A DNA stretch of 55,034 nucleotides from Nitrospinaceae bacterium (GTDB lineage: Bacteria; Nitrospinota; Nitrospinia; Nitrospinales; VA-1), in NCBI GenBank assembly GCA_029261455.1, contig JAJDBH010000124.1, forward strand, positions 1 to 55,034. The letters are read 5' to 3'. A program made the translations under genes and the position numbers. Position 1 is the first letter of the stretch; each line of letters opens with the position of its first letter. The notes under the pieces were generated by a model. It saw only the letters and a program-made list of their open reading frames with translations. It made no database searches and had not been told where the DNA came from. Shown here piece after piece: positions 16,340 to 22,525 of the stretch.

Positions 16340-16576
16340 CCGGGCAACGCCCGGTGGATAATTGGAAATAGCTTTGTCTGGCTGGCAAAAATATGTCTCG
16401 GCTCAACGAACCGTTGCTATCTGCTTCCCCTTGATAGGCGGATTGAGGGCTTTCCTTGTGCTTTCCGATTATTTCCAAAAATGAATTTAGCATCTAAGGC
16501 TAACTCATTCTTAGCTCCCTTTAAAACATATAGTCAATAGTGGACTTGACCCCTAGACCTAGATTTTAAAATACAT
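16340..16576. other. Structured intergenic region at the edge of the RT-PolA island
   Basis: A six-pair hairpin, CCGGGC-AAC-GCCCGG (16340-16354), follows the inositol-phosphate synthase stop directly and may end its transcript despite lacking a T run. TTGGAAATA (about 16362-16370) and TATTTCCAA (about 16473-16481) are inverted repeats enclosing about 100 bases, which contain a further hairpin CAACG-AAC-CGTTG. This nesting could be a small structured RNA or a decayed element end. Composition becomes strongly AT-rich after about 16500. Confidence 0.4.
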
Positions 16577-18187
16577 TCAACTATCAAACTTATCAAAAGT
16601 CACTTTAGGGTTGATGCTTGGGCATGTGTTTTTAAAAGTTTCTATAAATATTTCCTGAATTTGTTTTTGAATTTTATCCTTTTTGTCCTTTGGCACTTGA
16701 TATAAGACAGCGTCATGCATTGGAACCAAAAATTGGGCCTCTAAGATTTCTTCATTAACTCTCAAAATCGCTTTTTTCAAAATGAGGGAAGCTGTCCCTT
16801 GAATTCTTTGACTAATCACCCACCTTTTTTCAGAATTTAATATTTTTGAGTTTGGAGGGTTCTGCCTCCATCTGTTATTACCTAGTCGTGTTGAAACACA
16901 GTTATTTTCAATTAATGAATTATTTAAATCATTCTTCCATTTCCCTAATTTTTCAAATTGGTCAAAAAAGCGGTCTAACTTATTTTCTATATCAAGCTTC
17001 TCTGACTTACGAGATTCAGCTATAAGCTTAGTAAGGCCTTTTTTGTCCATACCATATGAAAAAGCCAGAAATATTTTTTTAGCTGTTTCTCTATCACCCT
17101 TATTCCCAAATAAGTTTTCACTTAAGCTAAGATAAATATCACCACCGTTATACATGTTAATAAGTTGCTCATCTTTAGAATCATCTGCCAAAATTCCCGG
17201 TTCAAATTGGCTGTAATCCGGATACAAAAACACCATCCCCTTTTCCGGTTTTATGATTTTTCTTGAATTTTTTCGTATGTTTTGAATTAAAGGTGATTTA
17301 ACTAAAATTCGCCCGGTGACTGTACCCATTGAGTCAAAAATAGGGAAAGTCCTTTTTTCACCAATTGCCCCAAATCTCAAAAGAAACGTCTTGTCCTTCT
17401 TAAGCTCATTAAATTCTTTAATAAGTTTTACTAAACGATTAACAGAGCAGGAAATTTCCAAATATTCGTGAAAAAGAGGAGCACTTACCTTTTCAGCTAG
17501 AAAGGAAAGACCCTCACCAATAAATTTATTTTTTAATTCGGCAAAATTATTTAGGTCATTTAATTGCCACTCTTTTTTCAAATCCCTGCTTATTTGATTA
17601 AATCGATTGTCAATATTATCCAATTGTTTTGAAGCAAAGTTTGAATTCAGGCAGATCCCCAAGCATTGCCTTTGCGCTAAAATATTTTGAATCGGTTGCT
17701 CAATTTCAAAATACCGATTAAACTCATTCTTCGCTTTTAATTTCTCCAATTGAATCTTCCAAACATCTTTTATCCTACTAGCAAACTCTTCCAGCAATTC
17801 TCTTACAACTTTGGTTTCTGGGAGTGCTCTTTTCCCATTTTGGATTGACTCTATTGTCTCCATTATTGCTAGATCGGGGTTTTGCTTTCGTAAAAGACTC
17901 CAGGGCAAATTATTACGATACGACTTACTTGAGTCTCCGACTAACAATTTTTCAATCTGGCAGATATCCAAAATTGACTCTGGAAATCGAATTTTTTGAG
18001 CCTTAAAAAAGGGGACTAAGGAGTGATAGTTGTAAGTAATAATTTGGGTTTTTAATAAAGACAACTCTTCAAGGGAGATAGGACGAACTGAACCATTACA
18101 AGAGATGTGCAGGTTCGGCTCCTTTAAGTTCTGTGAAAAAGGGTTAAATAAGTAAACTAAGATATTATTTTCGGAGTCATGAAACAT
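16577..18187 (-). CDS. Stand-alone family A (PolA-type) DNA polymerase paired with a reverse transcriptase
   Basis: A complete Klenow-type polymerase domain fills about residues 159-536. FEIEQPIQNILAQRQCLGI opens it, TGRILVKSPLIQNI (291-304) matches the TGRLSS..LQNIP block, and DYSQFE is motif A (D324 metal ligand, E329 steric gate). RETAKKIFLAFSYG is motif B, with R366, K370, Y378 and G379 in the classic spacing, QGTASLILKKA follows, and MHDAVLYQV is motif C (H491, D492). Differences from E. coli Pol I: the glutamate after HD is alanine and the motif B phenylalanine is leucine. There is no 5' nuclease. The first 150 residues resemble a 3'-5' exonuclease only faintly (IITYNYHSLVPFF, SILDICQIEKLL) and lack clear catalytic acids. 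The start overlaps the RT stop by 11 bases, so translation is coupled. Second-strand synthesis on RT product is a plausible role. Confidence 0.88.
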   Translation of the reverse strand: MFHDSENNILVYLFNPFSQNLKEPNLHISCNGSVRPISLEELSLLKTQIITYNYHSLVPFFKAQKIRFPESILDICQIEKLLVGDSSKSYRNNLPWSLLRKQNPDLAIMETIESIQNGKRALPETKVVRELLEEFASRIKDVWKIQLEKLKAKNEFNRYFEIEQPIQNILAQRQCLGICLNSNFASKQLDNIDNRFNQISRDLKKEWQLNDLNNFAELKNKFIGEGLSFLAEKVSAPLFHEYLEISCSVNRLVKLIKEFNELKKDKTFLLRFGAIGEKRTFPIFDSMGTVTGRILVKSPLIQNIRKNSRKIIKPEKGMVFLYPDYSQFEPGILADDSKDEQLINMYNGGDIYLSLSENLFGNKGDRETAKKIFLAFSYGMDKKGLTKLIAESRKSEKLDIENKLDRFFDQFEKLGKWKNDLNNSLIENNCVSTRLGNNRWRQNPPNSKILNSEKRWVISQRIQGTASLILKKAILRVNEEILEAQFLVPMHDAVLYQVPKDKKDKIQKQIQEIFIETFKNTCPSINPKVTFDKFDS

Positions 18188-19688
18188 GGCTTTGGATATC
18201 TCGAAATATTTCTGAAGGTTTTACTGGTGGAAGAATATCAATATATGTTCCATTAAAATTGTTTTTTAAGATTCTATAAGTCCCCGCCAATTCTTTTTTA
18301 ACGTGAGGTCTTACATGGTGTTTAATGATTTTCTCATAATCTAATTCGTGAACTGCTATAAGAGCGTTTCTCTGGGCCAAGAAGCTGTTTAGGCTCGAAA
18401 AGTTTGTTGCAACATACTCACGATCATGATTTGATCCGCAACCACCTAAATACAAACAGGCTCCCGCTTTCTCAGCCTCATTCCGGCTTTTCTTAATTGT
18501 AGATTTGGCTAGGTCAATTAAACTTTGATCTTTGAATTTTTTATATACTAAAATTTGCCATATATTATAAATATGCCAACCATAAATCCTTTTTTCTGGA
18601 TCACAAATAATTTCCTTAATTCTGTTTAAATTTCTTTTTGTTAAATGCACAGACTTCAAATATCTTGCGAAAATATCTACTGAGTAAGGTTGCTCCAGTA
18701 ACTCCTCAATTATTGACTCTGTTATTCCCCTAAAGTTAAACTCTTTCCTTATCGAGTCATAGCGTGCAATTTTTTCAAGCCTATAAATGCAAAATCTAAA
18801 CTCCCGCTCATGGGTTCTGTTTTTTCTTATTTGTTTTAGCGTTAGCTTTCTTAACAGGGGTAAAGCTTTTTGAATGTTTAGCAATTTTTTTGATTCCAAA
18901 AGACTGTCTATCTGATCAACCTCCCTATTTGGCTTATGTATAAAGAGTTCGATATTCTTATCATCTTCTTTCATAATAAATGTTTTTTGTCCGTTTACAT
19001 TTAGCCCTATCTTCCTCAAGTTTATAATTATTTCCTTTAATATTTTCCTTGCCTGAAAGACGTTGTCGCAGACAACCCTGATATCGTCCATGTAACGGAA
19101 ATATGAATATCCCTTTTTAACCATTTGAATATCTATCTTGCTTAGGAGTACATTTCCCAAAAATGATGAAGCATCTCTGTTTTGTGGAATTCCAACGCCT
19201 TTTGATTTTTCCCACTTTTTCAATAATCTAATCAACAGATTGGCAGCACACTTAATATCGTTCAACTGTGAGTGTTTTAATCCTAAGTTTTTTGAGTTGA
19301 ACAAAATTGCCTTTTTGACATCTGAAAAACGAATATTTTCATAATAATTTTGAACATCTGTAACTAGCAAAACTTTTCCCGTTCCATCAAGTTCAGCCGC
19401 AATATCGCCTTCAAATCGCATCCAAGCTTTTATAGCGTGTTGAAAAATGTACCTGCTGTTTTTTTGTGGGGCTTTTCTATGGCTATATACACAATTTGGT
19501 ATGGATTGGTCTAAATGGGAAATTAATATACCAGCTATTCCTTGATATATTAATCTGTCTAGAAAACTGGTAATCAATGAATAACGTAGAGTAAAGCCTT
19601 TTTTGGGGATGTTGAATTGTTCTGATTCTGACGGGGCGTATCTTTTGGAAGGATTTGCAATATAAACTTTAAACTTCTCTTTTACCAC
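18177..19688 (-). CDS. Reverse transcriptase with helical C-terminal extension (defence/unknown-group type)
   Basis: RT motifs run in order: KKGFTLRYSLITSFLDRLIY, YSHRKA, VLLVTDVQNYYENI (motif A, D111), GVGIPQNRDASSFLGN (motif B, 165-179) and YFRYMDDIRVV (motif C, YMDD at 199-202), then KIGLNVNGQKTFI. Residues 255-503 are helical with repeat-like segments, similar in style to the alpha-repeat tails of Abi and unknown-group RTs; no maturase, HNH or integrase domain is present, which argues against a group II intron. The start given is GTG at 19688. The frame stays open upstream to an ATG at 19814, apart from one TAG at 19731-19733, and the extra part looks like real coding sequence. The PolA-type gene follows with an 11-bp overlap. 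Confidence 0.87.
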   Translation of the reverse strand: MVKEKFKVYIANPSKRYAPSESEQFNIPKKGFTLRYSLITSFLDRLIYQGIAGILISHLDQSIPNCVYSHRKAPQKNSRYIFQHAIKAWMRFEGDIAAELDGTGKVLLVTDVQNYYENIRFSDVKKAILFNSKNLGLKHSQLNDIKCAANLLIRLLKKWEKSKGVGIPQNRDASSFLGNVLLSKIDIQMVKKGYSYFRYMDDIRVVCDNVFQARKILKEIIINLRKIGLNVNGQKTFIMKEDDKNIELFIHKPNREVDQIDSLLESKKLLNIQKALPLLRKLTLKQIRKNRTHEREFRFCIYRLEKIARYDSIRKEFNFRGITESIIEELLEQPYSVDIFARYLKSVHLTKRNLNRIKEIICDPEKRIYGWHIYNIWQILVYKKFKDQSLIDLAKSTIKKSRNEAEKAGACLYLGGCGSNHDREYVATNFSSLNSFLAQRNALIAVHELDYEKIIKHHVRPHVKKELAGTYRILKNNFNGTYIDILPPVKPSEIFRDIQSHVS

Positions 19689-19814
19689 TTTGTCGTTTAA
19701 TAGATCTTCATGGTTTAGCGGGTCAGGAAACTAATCATCTTTTAAATCTTGCCTTAACCTCCTAGTTAGTAAATCCATGTCAAAAGTAAGGTTTTCAATT
19801 TTTATTTTTGACAT
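19689..19814 (-). pseudogene. In-frame N-terminal extension of the RT interrupted by one amber codon
   Basis: Translation from ATG 19814 reads MSKIKIENLTFDMDLLTRRL and on to KDD, then TAG (19731-19733), then FPDPLNHEDLLNDK, joining the RT at VVKEKF with no frame change. PDPLxxxDLL just before the first RT motif is the kind of N-terminus such RTs usually have, so the annotated GTG start seems too short. A TGG (Trp) to TAG change would explain it. Options are a nonsense mutation, a base-calling error, readthrough, or re-initiation at GTG 19688. The ribosome site before 19814 is weak (GAGAG). Confidence 0.65.
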
Positions 19815-19872
19815 GTTAATGCTCTCAGATCTAGAACTGCATATATATTAAAGAGGTCATATCTTGAATTAG

Positions 19873-19917
19873 CAAAGGTTAATCATCGCTTGGTGTTATC
19901 TTTTCCAATAACCTTTG
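19873..19917 (-). ncRNA. Candidate structured leader/ncRNA upstream of the RT
   Basis: CAAAGGTTA (19873-19881) and TAACCTTTG (19909-19917) form a perfect nine-pair stem with a 27-base loop, which holds a competing GTTAT/ATAAC pair. It lies 59 bases before the possible RT ATG, inside the 138-base gap after the 85-residue gene. Retrons and several defence RTs carry their template RNA upstream of the RT gene, so this is the first place to look; it could equally be a terminator or attenuator. No transcript evidence is available. Confidence 0.35.
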
Positions 19918-19952
19918 TGGAGCTGGTTTTTAAGAGTTTTAGTTGTGCAGAA

Positions 19953-20210
19953 TTATTTCCATTCGTGACGAACACGACTGAATACTTTATTTTTCTCTCT
20001 CGGGTAGCTTGATAATATATCGTTAACAATGGCATCAAATTCACCTTGTTCTTCTTCTCCTTCAATCTTGAAAGCAGCAAAACAATCTTTTCTAATAGTT
20101 TCACCCATGGCTATTGAATCTTCATCATCTTGATTTTCTGAAAACTTTGATTTAAGTTCTTCATCATGAGTTTTCTCAATAAAATTTATCCACTCAATTT
20201 GTGCGTTCAT
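19953..20210 (-). CDS. Small acidic hypothetical protein (85 aa)
   Basis: I do not recognise it. An ATG is preceded by AAGGGAA at good spacing. The product is soluble, acidic (DEELKSKFSENQDDEDS, KIEGEEEQGEFDAI) and mostly helical, ending in a basic tail SRVRHEWK. It lies between the ferredoxin and the RT on the same strand, so it may be a small partner of either. A 73-codon frame overlapping its end in another register has no ribosome site and is judged spurious. Confidence 0.6.
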   Translation of the reverse strand: MNAQIEWINFIEKTHDEELKSKFSENQDDEDSIAMGETIRKDCFAAFKIEGEEEQGEFDAIVNDILSSYPREKNKVFSRVRHEWK

Positions 20211-20292
20211 TTAAATTTCCCTTAATTACTTCTGTTATGGGTTTAATCACTACAATATTATAGTCGCCCAAGTTGATTTAGGAATATCATTT

Positions 20293-20496
20293 TTACTCAT
20301 ATTTAATCACTTCAACGGGGCAGGCTTCGGCGGCCTTTATGATTTTTTCTTCCAAGCCTGAATAGTCCACTCCTTCTATCACTGTTGCGCCTTTGACCCA
20401 TTTTTCACGCTTTACTTTAAAAACCTCGGGGCAGATACTTTCTGACTTTCCACATGTAATGCAACCTTTCTCAACCCAAACCTTCGTAATTGCCAC
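20293..20496 (-). CDS. One-cluster ferredoxin with a substituted ligand position
   Basis: The start is set at GTG 20496 (MAITKVWVEKG) because AGGGAG sits just upstream; longer frames begin at ATG 20523 or TTG 20529. Single-cluster ferredoxins have C-x2-C-x2-C-x3-CP near the N-terminus and a distant CP. Here the first block reads CITCGKSESICPEVF, so the third cysteine is serine, while the last cysteine is present in ACPVEVIKYE. It may hold a 3Fe-4S cluster or a serine-ligated 4Fe-4S cluster. It follows the TET/JBP-like dioxygenase gene by 81 bases and could be its electron donor, although such dioxygenases normally need only 2-oxoglutarate and ascorbate. Confidence 0.83.
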   Translation of the reverse strand: MAITKVWVEKGCITCGKSESICPEVFKVKREKWVKGATVIEGVDYSGLEEKIIKAAEACPVEVIKYE

Positions 20497-20577
20497 TAGA
20501 CGCTCCCTTATATTTAAAGCCATTAACAAAACCTGTTTTAGGCTTATGCATATTTACCATGCGTTCGTTATTTCTTC

Positions 20578-21492
20578 TTACCCACCCATCGTAGCCAATC
20601 CGTCATCACAATAAGCGACACAAGATAGTCGTGTTCCGTGCCCGATGATGGGTGTTACTCCGTGAAGTTGGCTGCTATTTGCCAGGATAATGTCTCCGTC
20701 TTCTGCATCTATCGCCACTTCCCATCGCGGGAATACTAGATAACCCCCTTGGTATTTACCAACCCGAAACACACACATGCTGGTGAATCCAAACTTCGCA
20801 TCTTCTTTATCAATATGAAACGACATTTGTTTGGTTTCTTCTTCTTGATATTGGTTGGGTGATAGCCCTGTATAAATCCCCATTCTATGGGATTCCTTTA
20901 TATGTTTTTCGCAGAATGACTTTTGCGCTTTATATTTTTCGGGGCACCCTTTTTGGAAAGCAGTTTCATTTATAGAAGAAAGTGTTTGCAAGTTTTCCCA
21001 TCTATCGTGGTTCTCCTTGGCCCATTCTGATAAGTCTATATCACCAGTAACTTCATCCCTCTGGTATCCTAATAATAGTGAGTGCATATCCTGCCCCTGT
21101 GGGTTCTCATTCCATTCGCCCGTTTTTTCGTTTTTGGTGAAAAAAGAATTGGGAGTGTGGAGTTTATAATCTCTCCCTTCTTTCCATCCATATTCCATTT
21201 CCAACTTCTGCTTATCAACGGGGCCAGAACAATTCGCTCTCATATTGGTTGTATCGTCTATGGATGCGAGAGTTCTTTTGATTTCTTTAAAGTCACTACC
21301 CTGATAGCCATTCTTTATACATATGAGGAAGGGTTCCTTATCTCCAGATATAGCTTTAGGCGGGCTAACAATTTGGAAATCTTTTGAGTAGGTAATAACC
21401 TTGCGATATGTTTTGTCGGTAGGGAACAATCCATTCCACTTATCAAATATTTTCTTTTCGCTATGTTCTTTATCTGCAATAAAAGTTTTCAT
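20578..21492 (-). CDS. TET/JBP-like 2-oxoglutarate/Fe(II) dioxygenase
   Basis: The C-terminal half has the double-stranded beta-helix fold of Fe(II)/2-oxoglutarate oxygenases. MSFHIDKED gives the HxD pair (H226, D228), SSQLHGVTPI the distal histidine (H277), and GTRLSCVAYC the 2-oxoglutarate-binding arginine (R288). The segment between, GGYLVFPRWEVAIDAEDGDIILA, fits the TET/JBP style (GG-x-L-x-x-P, then GD). TET and JBP enzymes hydroxylate the methyl group of 5-methylcytosine or thymine in DNA. The N-terminal 200 residues, with TTNMRANCSGP, do not match anything I know. A role on DNA would suit its place beside two polymerases, but a protein or small-molecule substrate is possible. Confidence 0.72.
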   Translation of the reverse strand: MKTFIADKEHSEKKIFDKWNGLFPTDKTYRKVITYSKDFQIVSPPKAISGDKEPFLICIKNGYQGSDFKEIKRTLASIDDTTNMRANCSGPVDKQKLEMEYGWKEGRDYKLHTPNSFFTKNEKTGEWNENPQGQDMHSLLLGYQRDEVTGDIDLSEWAKENHDRWENLQTLSSINETAFQKGCPEKYKAQKSFCEKHIKESHRMGIYTGLSPNQYQEEETKQMSFHIDKEDAKFGFTSMCVFRVGKYQGGYLVFPRWEVAIDAEDGDIILANSSQLHGVTPIIGHGTRLSCVAYCDDGLATMGG

Positions 21493-21525
21493 CTTAAAGG
21501 CCTTATAACATTTTCATAAATAGTT

Positions 21526-21606
21526 TCATCCACCCATCATTTTGTAGAGAACATAAAGAACAAGTACTACTACCATAAGAATTTTTTTGTTTTCATCTAA
21601 TTTCAT
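21526..21606 (-). CDS. 26-residue single-span membrane peptide
   Basis: A short frame starts at ATG 21606, eight bases after a near-perfect GGAGG site. It codes for MKLDENKK, a hydrophobic run ILMVVVLVLYVLY and KMMGG before TGA. One membrane helix with a positively charged side on the inside is expected. The strong ribosome site argues that it is translated. It is the first gene of the six-gene minus-strand run, 33 bases before the dioxygenase gene. Confidence 0.6.
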   Translation of the reverse strand: MKLDENKKILMVVVLVLYVLYKMMGG

Positions 21607-22026
21607 TTAAAACCTCCGTATCTGTGGCTTCAAAAAGGGCTACCCGTTCCGGGCATGAGATTAGTGTTGGGGATATCACACGCTCACGAAAGTTTCGGAA
21701 GGGGAGACCGCGAAGTAGTCACTTGACTACAACTTGCACGAAAACACCAGCTTATACGCAAATTTAATTCTGCGGAACGGAAGGAAACCCTTCGACAAGC
21801 TCAGGATGGCTTTTCCCTCACCCCTTTTAAGAGTGTAGCCTATCGTTACTCGTCCTCCAGTGCCTACTTAGCTACGATTATTCTTTCCCGCTTTCATCAG
21901 AAATTTTGATAGAACCACTCTCAATTAGGCTTCATTTTTTATTTTTTCGCAATTATAGGGAGAGGTAAATCTGGTTCTCACTAGGAGGAACTATCTTTGG
22001 TCATTGAAAAAATTGACTTTATTTGC
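21607..22026. other. Intergenic region at the upstream end of the island
   Basis: No gene is seen in 420 bases. CCTTCGACAAGCTCAGG (21788-21804) is a near-palindrome of a kind widely scattered in bacterial genomes. GTAGTC-actt-GACTAC (21715-21730) is a perfect six-pair hairpin. The region is GC-richer than the island and probably holds its promoter, but I could not place one with confidence. Confidence 0.4.
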
Positions 22027-22055
22027 TTGACAATCATAATTGTTGGCATTATCGT
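22027..22055 (+). promoter_or_regulatory. Sigma-70-like promoter for the 64-residue gene
   Basis: A perfect -35 TTGACA (22027-22032) is followed after 17 bases by TATCGT (22050-22055), a fair -10. The next start codon on this strand is at 22161, preceded by GGAGG. Confidence 0.5.
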
Positions 22056-22160
22056 GAATGTTAGTTGCAGGGTAAATCTTATTTTTTGGTTTATTGTGTA
22101 GGTATAAAAGAACACCAGAAAATAGGCACTGAGGACTTTTTTTTGGAGGCAAGGCGCGTT

Positions 22161-22355
22161 ATGTTCTACGAAGTCAAGGTTTTCGACGCCAGAGGAGAAT
22201 TGAAAAAAGTTTTATCCCCTAAAAAGCTTAGTAACCGGTTTTGGAAGAGCGGTGAGCAAAATTTGATCGATTTTAGTGATAAGGACAACTCATCCTCCTC
22301 GGACTGGTCAAACAAAAAAGTTGCGAAGGATGAGTATCAGCTGGAAGATCGTTGA
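22161..22355 (+). CDS. Small hypothetical protein (64 aa)
   Basis: I do not recognise it. The ATG at 22161 is chosen because GGAGG lies at 22145-22149; the frame continues upstream to 22065 but without a better start. The product begins MFYEVKVFDARGELKKVLSP, a likely beta-strand opening, and ends in a hydrophilic, serine-rich tail (KDNSSSSDWSNKK). It is a single-gene unit, with a promoter-like sequence before it and a terminator after it, and probably cytoplasmic. Confidence 0.6.
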   Translation: MFYEVKVFDARGELKKVLSPKKLSNRFWKSGEQNLIDFSDKDNSSSSDWSNKKVAKDEYQLEDR

Positions 22356-22390
22356 TTAAAAAGTTTTATCGGATTATATATATTTAAAGG

Positions 22391-22422
22391 TGGCATAGGG
22401 CATTAGCTCTATGCCATTTTTT
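22391..22422 (+). terminator. Rho-independent terminator
   Basis: TGGCATAG (22391-22398) pairs with CTATGCCA (22409-22416) across a ten-base loop and is followed by six T residues. It closes the 64-residue gene before rnd. Confidence 0.85.
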
Positions 22423-22525
22423 ATGCCAAGGCTGTTTGGTCACATAATTCGTTTTGCCCTATTCATATGAAGCCAATTCCCCTATACTCCTAGCTTTGTA
22501 ATTAAACCGTTTAATGAGCTAATTT

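Noticed and set aside
18177-19688. Group II intron or DGR reverse transcriptase
   Set aside because: There is no maturase, HNH or domain V-like sequence, and no accessory avd gene or template/variable repeat pair nearby; the C-terminus is a long helical region instead.
19883-20104. 73-codon minus-strand frame overlapping the 85-residue gene
   Set aside because: It lies in another register of a better-supported gene, has no ribosome site and a lysine/leucine-rich composition typical of AT-rich shadow frames.
21607-22026. Possible tmRNA or other stable RNA gene in the GC-richer gap
   Set aside because: No tmRNA ends, tag-peptide frame or tRNA-like acceptor could be found on either strand; only two short hairpins are visible.
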